A stretch of 12,180 nucleotides of DNA from positions 1 to 12,180 of the forward strand of contig CAMPGT010000115.1 of NCBI GenBank assembly GCA_946885665.1. The letters run 5' to 3'. The notes beneath the pieces were generated by a model. That model worked only from the letters and a program-made list of their open reading frames with translations. It was not told the DNA's origin and did not search any database. Of this stretch, positions 6,097 through 12,179 are shown piece by piece. Source of the stretch: an uncultured Chitinophagaceae bacterium (GTDB lineage Bacteria; Bacteroidota; Bacteroidia; Chitinophagales; Chitinophagaceae). The translations under genes and the position numbers were made by a program. The number at the start of each line of letters is the position of its first letter. Positions within the stretch are counted from its first letter, which is position 1.

Positions 6097-7524
6097 ATGG
6101 CCATCAATACTCCGAACGAGTTCATGAATAATTCGTACAACGACCTGGTCAAACAGACGTTCAACTACCCCCAGGAAGATTTTGAAACAGTGGATGGCAA
6201 CCTCTACTTCAATGGGCTCGACCTGAAGGCGCTTATCGACAAGTACGGAACACCCATGAAGCTCACTTACCTTCCCAAGATCGGCATGCAGATCAGGAAG
6301 GCGAAGAAAATGTTCGCCAACGCAATTAAAAAACACCGGTACGAAGGCGAATACAATTATTGCTACTGCACCAAGAGCTCGCATTTTTCTTTCGTGGTGG
6401 AAGAAGCACTCAAGCACGACATACACCTCGAAACTTCTTACGCTTACGACATCGAGATCATCAAAAAATTGTACGAGAAGCGCAAGATCAACAAGGATAT
6501 TTTCATCATCTGCAACGGATACAAGCAGCGCTCTTACACGAGCCGCATTGCACACCTTCTCAACACCGGGTTTAAAAACGTTATACCGATTCTTGACAAC
6601 GCAGAAGAGCTGCAGGCTTATAAAAGGTCGGTGAAGGTGCCTTTTAAACTGGGTATCCGGGTTTCTGCAGAAGAAGAGCCCACCTTCCCTTTTTACACAT
6701 CGAGGCTCGGATTTCGTGCGCGCGATATTCTTGAATTTTATGTTGACAAGATCGAAGGCAACGAGGACCGCTTCCAACTGAAGATGCTCCACATCTTTTT
6801 GAACAAGGGTATCAAAGACGACATCTACTATTGGAGTGAATTGAACAAGATCATCAATCTTTACTGCCAGTTGAAGAAGATCTGCCCCGAGCTTGATTCG
6901 ATCAACATCGGCGGCGGCTTTCCCATTAAGCACTCACTTGGCTTCGAGTACGATTACCAGTTCATGATCAACGAAATTGTGGGTAACATCAAAAAGGCGT
7001 GCAAGAAGAACAAAGTGCCGATGCCGAATATCTTTACCGAATTCGGCAGTTACACTGTCGGCGAAAGCATGGCGCATATATATAGTGTGATAGGCGAGAA
7101 GATGCAGAACGACCGCGAGTGCTGGTACATGATCGACTCATCGTTCATCACCACATTGCCCGACACTTGGGGCATCGGTGAAAAGTTCCTGATGCTGCCG
7201 GTGAATAAATGGAAGGAGGAGTATCAACGCGTGGTACTGGGAGGCATTACCTGCGACAGCCATGATTACTACGACTCTGAAGAGCACGTGAACGAAGTGT
7301 TTCTTCCCAAGGTAACGAACGGTGAACCGCTGTATGTTGGTTTTTTTCATACCGGCGCCTACCAGGATCAGATCAGCGGTTATGGTGGCATCAAGCACTG
7401 TCTTATTCCTTCGCCGAAGCATATTCTTATCGATAGGGATAAGAATGGGAAATTAGTGGATTGGGTGTATGCTAAAGAGCAAACTGCCCAGAGTATGTTG
7501 AAGATTTTGGGATACGTTAAATAA
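6097..7524 (+). CDS. Fold-III PLP decarboxylase, arginine decarboxylase-like
   Basis: The product has 475 residues and no signal peptide, so it is cytoplasmic. It follows the alanine-racemase-fold decarboxylase layout: a PLP barrel with the Schiff-base Lys probably K93 (YCYCTKSSHF, in place of the usual YAVKAN), the phosphate-binding glycines INIGGGFP (269-276), and the C-terminal motif GITCDSHD with active-site C386-D387. FFHTGAYQ (416-423) supplies the conserved Tyr. The usual EPGR motif is replaced by TEFGSYTV (E315 kept, Arg replaced by Ser), and the HxHxGS segment reads HIFLNKG. It is about 150 residues shorter than classic biosynthetic SpeA. Similar proteins in Bacteroidota are generally called arginine decarboxylase, which would make agmatine for polyamines. 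I am sure of the fold family but only moderately of the substrate. The neighbouring genes give no pathway clue. Confidence 0.88.
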   Translation: MAINTPNEFMNNSYNDLVKQTFNYPQEDFETVDGNLYFNGLDLKALIDKYGTPMKLTYLPKIGMQIRKAKKMFANAIKKHRYEGEYNYCYCTKSSHFSFVVEEALKHDIHLETSYAYDIEIIKKLYEKRKINKDIFIICNGYKQRSYTSRIAHLLNTGFKNVIPILDNAEELQAYKRSVKVPFKLGIRVSAEEEPTFPFYTSRLGFRARDILEFYVDKIEGNEDRFQLKMLHIFLNKGIKDDIYYWSELNKIINLYCQLKKICPELDSINIGGGFPIKHSLGFEYDYQFMINEIVGNIKKACKKNKVPMPNIFTEFGSYTVGESMAHIYSVIGEKMQNDRECWYMIDSSFITTLPDTWGIGEKFLMLPVNKWKEEYQRVVLGGITCDSHDYYDSEEHVNEVFLPKVTNGEPLYVGFFHTGAYQDQISGYGGIKHCLIPSPKHILIDRDKNGKLVDWVYAKEQTAQSMLKILGYVK

Positions 7525-7554
7525 GTTAAATAAGTTAAAAGTTAAAAGTTAAAA
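7516..7554. repeat. GTTAAATAA and GTTAAAA tandem array
   Basis: Two 9-bp units GTTAAATAA (7516-7533) are followed by three 7-bp units GTTAAAA (7534-7554) and then CTGAAT. The first unit overlaps the last codons of the decarboxylase gene and supplies its TAA stop. The reverse complement of the heptad part, including the flanking AAAACTGA, reappears at about 9620-9645. Confidence 0.8.
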
Positions 7555-7579
7555 CTGAATACGCTCTCACGTCTCACGA

Positions 7580-7600
7580 TTGCCCATTGCCCATTGCCGT
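7580..7600. repeat. Three-copy TTGCCCA/TTGCCGT heptad array
   Basis: The units TTGCCCA, TTGCCCA and TTGCCGT follow directly on CTCACGTCTCACGA. Over 28 positions (7566-7593) the region differs from 114-141 at only two sites. It lies between the convergent ends of the decarboxylase gene and the secreted-protein gene at 7607. No clear terminator hairpin is visible in this 82-bp gap. Confidence 0.8.
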
Positions 7601-7606
7601 CTCCCC

Positions 7607-8896
7607 TCACTTCCTAATCTTATACTTCTTATTCACCTTCGGGCTGTTGAAGTAGCGGTTGAGGTCTTCTTCCGTCATGTTGTTGGTAATCTCGATGGGG
7701 ATGTCGATCAACTGTATCTGGATCTGCTTTAATTCTTCCTTCAGCTTATTCGTCTTGGTCATGATCTGGGCGTCTCTTTCACCAACGAGGCTGTTATCGC
7801 GCAGCATGTATTCAAGCCGCTTGATGGATGAGCGGATCAGCGAGGCCTGGTTCTGGTCGAACGTTTTTGGCGGCGCCACAGCTTCCTTTACCGGCACGAG
7901 CGACACGCCCACGCTGGGCAGCACACGGCCGGTCTTTGCAGTGGCTTCATCTGTCGAAGCATTCAGAATACTGCCCGTCAGCGCTGTTGTGGAACCGGTG
8001 ATGTCGAAGGTGGTCCTTGTGTTTTTCACCCGGCGAACGTTCTTATCGAGTTGCAGGAAGGTGTATTTCAACTGCATTATGTAGGTATTGATGGCCTTCG
8101 TTTGCTTCTCGTATTCTTCCAGGGCAAGAGGGTAGTTGAGGGCGTCGTGCACCACGATCCGCACGATGGCCGTATCCTTCAGCATGAAGCGGTTGGCGCC
8201 CACGAAGCTCAGGACCACCAGCTTTACATGTGACGAATCCGTTGCCTTCACGAAATCGAATCCCGGCGTCCAGCTAAAATCCTGGTTGCACTCGCGAATC
8301 ACGGAATAATTGATCAGCGGCGTATTGGAAAAGAAGGTGATGTTGTCGATAGGGAAGCTGCCGTTTTCGCATTGCACCTTGAAGTTCACGGTTTCTCCTT
8401 CTTCCACGTGGAGGGTGCCACTCACCGACGGCTTCACCCGTGAGGGGATGATGTCGGTATTATAAAAGAGGATGGTCATGGACGTATCCACCCGTTCGGT
8501 GGGATCTATGAGGCTTTGCACACCCACGTTCACCTTGTACTCATTGTCGTATTTAAGTTTCCCGGAAAGAAAAAACGATTTTTCAACCCTTACGGTCAGC
8601 ATCCCGTTGTCTTTGTTGATGCGGACGCCCGGCGGACTGTTTCTCAGGAACCAGTAATAGTCTGTGGGGTTCCGGTTGATTTCGAGGTTGTACTGCAATA
8701 CCGAATCTACGTGCAGAGTAAAATACGGGTTGAGGTTGGTTATCCTCAGGACGGTGTCGACAGGGCGTTCGGCCAGCGTGTCGGCGGGTTTAGAAAGTGA
8801 ATCTATAGGGGTCTCCTGCGCAAAACCATGTACAGAAAGGAAGGATACTGATATTACGAGAAGGGCTTTAAAGAAACTTTCCAGTTTTCTTTTCAT
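7607..8896 (-). CDS. Secreted Ig-like and coiled-coil protein, function unknown
   Basis: The product has 429 residues. An N-terminal signal peptide (MKRKLESFFKALLVISVSFL, then SVHGFA|QE, cut likely after A26) sends it to the periplasm or outside; there is no lipobox. Two all-beta modules follow. One spans about 57-146 and contains PPGVRINKDNGMLTV, typical of putative Ig/cadherin-like repeats. The other spans about 155-250 and contains LHVEEGETVNFKV and FSWTPGFDFV. The C-terminal part is different: a helix (about 254-296), a Gly/Ser/Thr/Ala-rich hydrophobic stretch (about 298-342, STTALTGSILNAS and RVLPSVGVSLVPV), then a likely coiled coil (about 345-398) and a basic tail KVNKKYKIRK. No catalytic motif or type IX sorting domain is seen. 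The arrangement suggests an envelope structural or binding protein, but I do not recognise the family. The hsp20 terminator lies just upstream, so it has its own promoter. Confidence 0.85.
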   Translation of the reverse strand: MKRKLESFFKALLVISVSFLSVHGFAQETPIDSLSKPADTLAERPVDTVLRITNLNPYFTLHVDSVLQYNLEINRNPTDYYWFLRNSPPGVRINKDNGMLTVRVEKSFFLSGKLKYDNEYKVNVGVQSLIDPTERVDTSMTILFYNTDIIPSRVKPSVSGTLHVEEGETVNFKVQCENGSFPIDNITFFSNTPLINYSVIRECNQDFSWTPGFDFVKATDSSHVKLVVLSFVGANRFMLKDTAIVRIVVHDALNYPLALEEYEKQTKAINTYIMQLKYTFLQLDKNVRRVKNTRTTFDITGSTTALTGSILNASTDEATAKTGRVLPSVGVSLVPVKEAVAPPKTFDQNQASLIRSSIKRLEYMLRDNSLVGERDAQIMTKTNKLKEELKQIQIQLIDIPIEITNNMTEEDLNRYFNSPKVNKKYKIRK

Positions 8897-8919
8897 TCGG
8901 TCTGCTTGAAAATGATGCG

Positions 8920-8927
8920 CGAAGTTA
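8920..8927 (-). promoter_or_regulatory. Possible -7 element for the secreted-protein gene
   Basis: On the minus strand TAACTTCG differs from TAnnTTTG at one position. It lies about 24 bp upstream of the ATG at 8896 and just after the hsp20 terminator, which is where this gene needs a promoter. The match is imperfect and no -33 box is evident. Confidence 0.3.
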
Positions 8928-8940
8928 ACCCATTAATGCT

Positions 8941-8982
8941 AAAAAAAATCCCAAAGCAGGCGAGTGCCTTTTTCGGGATTTT
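8941..8982 (-). terminator. Intrinsic terminator of the hsp20 transcript
   Basis: Read on the minus strand, AATCCC pairs with GGGATT at the base, a short A/T section follows with a two-base internal mismatch, and GGC/GCC closes an ACTC loop. Eight T residues follow (A8 at 8941-8948 on the plus strand). It sits 30 bp beyond the hsp20 stop codon and separates hsp20 from the secreted-protein gene. Confidence 0.85.
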
Positions 8983-9011
8983 ACATACCGGATGCAGTAA
9001 GCGCAGATCTT

Positions 9012-9449
9012 TTAGCCGACGGTAATCAGCTTCGGTTCGTTTTTAACCTCTTCTTTTTTAGGCAGTTCAATTTTCAGGATACCGTTTTCGTATTTCGCCT
9101 GAATATTTGCGGCGTCCACTTTTTCGTCGAGGCTGAAGCTTCTTTTAATGCTTTTTAATGTGAACTCGCGGCGGATATGTTTCACGCCTTCTGTCTGTGC
9201 CTGTTCTTTCTTTTCGTAGCTTACGGTGAGCAGATCCTTTTCAACATTCACCTGGAAGTCTTCCTTGTTCCGGCCGGGTGCCACCACTTCCAAAATGTAG
9301 GAAGAAGGCGTTTCGGTAACGTTGGCGGCGGGCAGGGTGGTGGCGTCTGCCGAAGGATTCACCCAGGCAGAAGGCAGGTTGAAAAAATCGCTGAAGAAAC
9401 TATCGAACGGTCTTGCTGCGTGCCCGTTGGTAAACTTTACTTGTGTCAT
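9012..9449 (-). CDS. Small heat-shock protein, Hsp20/alpha-crystallin family
   Basis: The product has 145 residues from ATG 9449. A further in-frame ATG at 9500 would add 17 residues, but MTQVKFTNG is the familiar N-terminus of Bacteroidota Hsp20 proteins. It is an ATP-independent holdase chaperone of the cytoplasm that binds unfolding proteins. The sequence shows a short N-terminal arm with FDSFFSDFFN (15-24), the alpha-crystallin domain (about 40-131) ending in the signature NGILKIELPKKE (122-133), and a C-terminal I/V-x-I/V-type motif in LITVG used for oligomer contacts. It is transcribed alone, with a terminator at 8941-8982. I see no CIRCE-like inverted repeat or exact TAnnTTTG element upstream, so its heat control cannot be read from the sequence. 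Confidence 0.95.
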   Translation of the reverse strand: MTQVKFTNGHAARPFDSFFSDFFNLPSAWVNPSADATTLPAANVTETPSSYILEVVAPGRNKEDFQVNVEKDLLTVSYEKKEQAQTEGVKHIRREFTLKSIKRSFSLDEKVDAANIQAKYENGILKIELPKKEEVKNEPKLITVG

Positions 9450-9588
9450 GGTTAATCGTTTTAATTGTTTGAACTTTGCTGCTGGAAAATCAAAGCACAT
9501 ACCATCACTATTATTTCAGACATAATTTCCGGTTTGGCATTGTTGGGCTGCCATTATAACCGATTCGAAGATTCTCTTCATTTTTGAC

Positions 9589-9596
9589 TAACTTTG
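9589..9596 (+). promoter_or_regulatory. -7 promoter element for the bacilliredoxin-lgt operon
   Basis: TAACTTTG matches TAnnTTTG exactly, 58 bp before the ATG at 9655, in the gap divergent from hsp20. Transcription would start near 9603, giving a leader of about 50 nt that includes the inverted GTTAAAA heptads. No clear -33 box is seen. Confidence 0.55.
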
Positions 9597-9624
9597 CCGC
9601 GCTTTTGATAATCGTTGATTATCA

Positions 9625-9645
9625 GTTTTACTTTTAACTTTTAAC
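9625..9645. repeat. Inverted GTTAAAA heptads in a 5' leader
   Basis: The units GTTTTAC, TTTTAAC and TTTTAAC (9625-9645) are the reverse complement of a GTTAAAA-type array. Read on the minus strand, the element and its flank match 7534-7558 nearly base for base, apart from one missing T and a diverging end. Here it lies between a promoter element and a start codon, so it would be part of an mRNA leader. Confidence 0.6.
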
Positions 9646-9654
9646 CTGATATAA

Positions 9655-10068
9655 ATGTATCCCGAAGAACTTGTGGTTCCCATGAAAGAGGAACTGACTG
9701 AAAATGGATTTACCGAGCTGCTTACTCCCGAAGAAGTGGAGAGCCAGTTGCAAAAGGAAGGCACAACGCTGGTCATGATCAATTCGGTGTGCGGATGCTC
9801 TGCAGGCACCGCGCGCCCGGGTGTGCTGATGGCCGTTAGCAATAGCACAAAGAAGCCGGATTACCTTACCACCAGCTTTGCAGGCTTCGACGTTGACGCG
9901 GTTCAGACGCTGCGCCAGAAATTAATGCCGTATCCTCCATCTTCACCATCCATTGCACTCTTTAAGGATGGCGAATTGGTGCACTTTATAGAAAGACACA
10001 TGATCGAGGGCCGTTCAGCAAACATGATCGCCCACAACCTTATAGCGGCATTTGAACATTTCTGCTGA
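9655..10068 (+). CDS. Bacilliredoxin, BrxA/BrxB family
   Basis: The product has 137 residues, the usual length for the family (formerly YphP/YqiW or UPF0403), and a thioredoxin-like fold. It carries the diagnostic CGC motif in NSVCGCSAG (C46 and C48) and family segments TARPG, YPPSSPS and FIERHMIEGR. Bacilliredoxins remove bacillithiol from oxidised protein thiols in the cytoplasm. Bacillithiol synthesis is known in several Bacteroidota, so the role fits, although the bsh genes are not here. C46 is the expected nucleophile. A third Cys, C137, is the last residue. The gene is 26 bp upstream of lgt on the same strand and probably shares its promoter at 9589-9596. The start MYPEELV is typical of the family; no Shine-Dalgarno is present. 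Confidence 0.93.
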   Translation: MYPEELVVPMKEELTENGFTELLTPEEVESQLQKEGTTLVMINSVCGCSAGTARPGVLMAVSNSTKKPDYLTTSFAGFDVDAVQTLRQKLMPYPPSSPSIALFKDGELVHFIERHMIEGRSANMIAHNLIAAFEHFC

Positions 10069-10094
10069 GAGCAGACCTAAACCAATAGCAGTTC

Positions 10095-11399
10095 ATGTAT
10101 CCTAACCTATATTATGCATTCCAGGATCTGTTTGGCGTTGAATGGACAAAGCTGAGATTTATTAATTCGTTTGGCTTTTTTGTAGCACTGGCATTTTTGG
10201 CTGCGGCGTATGTACTGACACAGGAACTGCGAAGAAGGGAAAGGCTGGGATTGATGCACGCCACCGACGACAGGCGAACGGTGGGAAGGCCCGCTACTGC
10301 CAGCGAACTTATCCTGAATTTTATCCTGGGTTTTTTGCTGGGCTATAAAATAGTCGGCCTTTTTATTTCGAACACCGCGGCAACAGCCGATCCGCCCGCG
10401 TATATATTTTCAATGCAGGGCCACCTTCCCGCAGGGATTCTGCTGGGGATCGTTTTTGCCGCCATTAAATATTACGAGAAGAACAAGCTGAAATTGCCGA
10501 AACCCGAAGAAAGGGTGGTGCGTATCTGGCCGCACGACAGGGTGGGAGATATGGTGATCCTTGCGGCTATATTCGGCTTCCTCGGCGCGAAGATCTTCCA
10601 CAACCTGGAGAACTGGACAGAGTTCTGGAAAAGCCCTATCGAAGCGTTGCTGTCGTTCAGCGGCCTCACCTTTTATGGCGGGTTGATCTGCGCCACGGCG
10701 GCAATCGTGTACTACGCCCGCAAACATAAAATTTCTGTAAGGCACCTGGCCGATTCCATTGCGCCTGCGCTCATGCTGGCGTATGCCGTAGGACGGATAG
10801 GTTGCCAGGTTGCCGGCGACGGCGACTGGGGCATTCTCAACAGCGCCTACATCAGCACCCCCGAAGGAAAAGTGATGCCATCCGATTCAACGCGGTTTCA
10901 ACAAACCCTGGCGCAACACGCCACGGTGTATATGGAACAGTCGGGCTACACTTCAGAAAACCAGATACAGCATAAACGTGTGGAAGCGCCGCGATGGCTG
11001 CCCGACTGGATGGTTGCCTTCAACTTTCCGCATAATGTGATAGGGGAAGGGGTGAACATCAAAAATTGTGAGGGGCAGTACTGCAAACAACTGCCGCTTC
11101 CTGTTTTTCCCACGGCTTTTTATGAAACGATCGCCTGCCTGTTGCTGACAGGCTTCTTGTTCCTGCTCAGGAACAAACTGATGAAAATACCGGGTACCCT
11201 TTTCGCCGTCTATCTTTTTGTGAACGGCATGGAGCGGTTCTTCATCGAAAAAATAAGGGTAAACACTCAATACGACATAATGGGTTTTCACCCAACACAG
11301 GCGGAGCTGATCTCTTCGTTGCTCATGCTTACAGGTATTGCACTCTACGTTTACCTGTCGCGCAAAAAGCCGGTTGCTGCACGAATTTCGAACATTTAG
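10095..11399 (+). CDS. lgt: Prolipoprotein diacylglyceryl transferase, long Bacteroidota form
   Basis: Lgt transfers diacylglycerol from phosphatidylglycerol to the lipobox Cys of prolipoproteins at the inner membrane. The product has 434 residues against about 290 in E. coli, with roughly seven membrane segments (about 22-42, 71-91, 108-126, 152-168, 188-207, 345-359 and 366-386, with a further one at 405-422). The Lgt signature appears as GRIGCQVAGDGDWG (233-246), keeping the essential Arg (R234) but with Gln in place of the usual Asn after GRxG. The segment normally reading SFHGG is TFYGG (192-196), so the key His is Tyr. PVFPTAFYE (336-344) stands for HPSQLYE. The extra length is largely a soluble insertion (about 247-335) with two Cys, C325 and C330. 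It is downstream of the bacilliredoxin gene, and a strong terminator follows. I am confident of the family. Confidence 0.92.
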   Translation: MYPNLYYAFQDLFGVEWTKLRFINSFGFFVALAFLAAAYVLTQELRRRERLGLMHATDDRRTVGRPATASELILNFILGFLLGYKIVGLFISNTAATADPPAYIFSMQGHLPAGILLGIVFAAIKYYEKNKLKLPKPEERVVRIWPHDRVGDMVILAAIFGFLGAKIFHNLENWTEFWKSPIEALLSFSGLTFYGGLICATAAIVYYARKHKISVRHLADSIAPALMLAYAVGRIGCQVAGDGDWGILNSAYISTPEGKVMPSDSTRFQQTLAQHATVYMEQSGYTSENQIQHKRVEAPRWLPDWMVAFNFPHNVIGEGVNIKNCEGQYCKQLPLPVFPTAFYETIACLLLTGFLFLLRNKLMKIPGTLFAVYLFVNGMERFFIEKIRVNTQYDIMGFHPTQAELISSLLMLTGIALYVYLSRKKPVAARISNI

Positions 11400-11423
11400 T
11401 AAATTTTAACAAATCAGAGCGCA

Positions 11424-11441
11424 CCCTTTTTCCAAAAAGGG
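11424..11441. other. Perfect 8-bp hairpin downstream of lgt
   Basis: CCCTTTTT (11424-11431) and AAAAAGGG (11434-11441) are perfect complements separated by CC. It begins 25 bp after the lgt stop. It is not followed by a T-run, so by itself it is not a standard terminator. It could stabilise the 3' end of the lgt mRNA. Confidence 0.5.
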
Positions 11442-11481
11442 AGTCTTATATATGAATACAATCAGTTTTCTCATAAGCAGT

Positions 11482-11489
11482 TAGTTTTG
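11482..11489 (+). promoter_or_regulatory. TAGTTTTG element just before a terminator
   Basis: TAGTTTTG is an exact TAnnTTTG match, identical to the rpmI element. It lies 5 bp before the terminator stem at 11495, so a transcript from it would start inside or at that hairpin. It is either a chance match or a yajQ-family promoter followed by a terminator. Confidence 0.25.
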
Positions 11490-11494
11490 GTACG

Positions 11495-11521
11495 GGTCCC
11501 ATGTCTATGGGACCTTTTTTT
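11495..11521 (+). terminator. Intrinsic terminator between lgt and the yajQ-family gene
   Basis: GGTCCCAT (11495-11502) pairs perfectly with ATGGGACC (11507-11514) around a GTCT loop, followed by seven T (11515-11521). It is the likely end of the bacilliredoxin-lgt transcript, 96 bp after lgt. It also isolates the next gene, which starts 62 bp downstream. Confidence 0.92.
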
Positions 11522-11559
11522 GTGCGCCCATCATTCGTCTGTTCGTCCGCTGTGTACCT

Positions 11560-11567
11560 TACCTTTA
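11560..11567 (+). promoter_or_regulatory. Possible -7 element for the yajQ-family gene
   Basis: TACCTTTA differs from TAnnTTTG only in the last base and lies 16 bp before the ATG at 11584. Its use would leave a very short leader of about 10 nt. It is downstream of the terminator, where a promoter is needed. Confidence 0.3.
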
Positions 11568-11583
11568 TGGATAAACTGTTACC

Positions 11584-12075
11584 ATGCCATCATTCGACAT
11601 TGTAAGCAAAGTGGAACTGCAGGCGCTGGACAACGCCGTAAACGTTGTAAGAAAGGAAATTACCAACCGGTTTGATTTTAAAAACAGCCATGTGGTGCTT
11701 GACCTCGACAAGAAGGATTACAAGCTGAACATTGAAACCGACGACAATATGAAGATGGGCCAGTTGACCGACGTGCTGGTGAGCCGGGCGCACAAGCAGG
11801 GGATAGCGCCCGAGGCGTTCGATTTATCAAAAGATGCCTACCCCAGCGGCAAAGTAGTGAAAAAAGAGGTGTCGGTGCGGAACGGGCTGAAGCAGGACGA
11901 CGCCAAAAAGGTCGTAAAGCTGATCAAAGACAGCGGGATGAAGGTGCAGGCGCAGATCATGGACGACCTGGTAAGGGTAACCGGGAAAAAACTCGACGAC
12001 CTACAGGCTGTCATCAAGCTTTGCCAGGGCGCGGATTTGGGCATACCGCTGCAGTTTGTGAATATGAGGAGCTGA
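11584..12075 (+). CDS. YajQ-family nucleotide-binding protein
   Basis: The product has 163 residues, the usual length for the family (UPF0234), and is cytoplasmic. It shows the conserved start MPSFDIVSKVE, the motif NRFDFK (28-33), and family segments AHKQGI and KLIKDSGMKVQAQIMDD, and ends LGIPLQFVNMRS, matching the typical PLQFxNfR terminus. The fold is two RRM-like ferredoxin domains. Members bind nucleic acid or nucleotides. The Xanthomonas homologue binds cyclic di-GMP and acts with a transcription factor, but that role has not been shown for most members and I would not assume it here. The gene stands alone between a terminator and a repeat tract. ATG 11584 is the only start giving the full conserved N-terminus. 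Confidence 0.95.
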   Translation: MPSFDIVSKVELQALDNAVNVVRKEITNRFDFKNSHVVLDLDKKDYKLNIETDDNMKMGQLTDVLVSRAHKQGIAPEAFDLSKDAYPSGKVVKKEVSVRNGLKQDDAKKVVKLIKDSGMKVQAQIMDDLVRVTGKKLDDLQAVIKLCQGADLGIPLQFVNMRS

Positions 12076-12080
12076 GGTCC

Positions 12081-12120
12081 ACCCCCGGGCGCTTCGCGCC
12101 ACCCCCGCCAGCGGGGGATA
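12081..12120. repeat. GC-rich palindromic intergenic element
   Basis: Two adjacent hairpins are visible. GGCGC (12088-12092) pairs with GCGCC (12096-12100) around TTC, and CCCCCGC (12102-12108) pairs with GCGGGGG (12111-12117) across CA; ATA follows. It begins just after the yajQ-family stop. The second half resembles the units at 1-31 and 36-66. There is no T-run, so it is not a classic terminator. Confidence 0.55.
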
Positions 12121-12136
12121 TTTGCTCCGTCGAGTT

Positions 12137-12179
12137 TTGCCCACTGCCCTCTACCCGTTTGCTCATTGCCGTTTGCCGT
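12137..12179. repeat. Degenerate TTGCCCA heptad array at window end
   Basis: Units TTGCCCA, CTGCCCT and CTACCCG (12137-12157) are followed, after one extra T, by TTGCTCA, TTGCCGT and TTGCCGT (12159-12179). The final two units are identical to the last two units at 164-177. The array may continue beyond the window. Confidence 0.75.

Noticed and set aside
6082..6933. Open frame of 283 codons on the minus strand, antisense to the decarboxylase gene
   Set aside because: Valine- and leucine-rich translation with no recognisable domain. The plus strand encodes a conserved enzyme over the same interval.
9447..9500. Upstream in-frame ATG at 9500 for hsp20
   Set aside because: The 17 extra residues do not resemble Hsp20, and MTQVKF at 9449 is the usual family start.
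11487..11675. 62-codon open frame overlapping the terminator and the yajQ-family start
   Set aside because: It runs through an intrinsic terminator and overlaps the conserved N-terminus of the yajQ-family gene in another frame. The composition is unconvincing.
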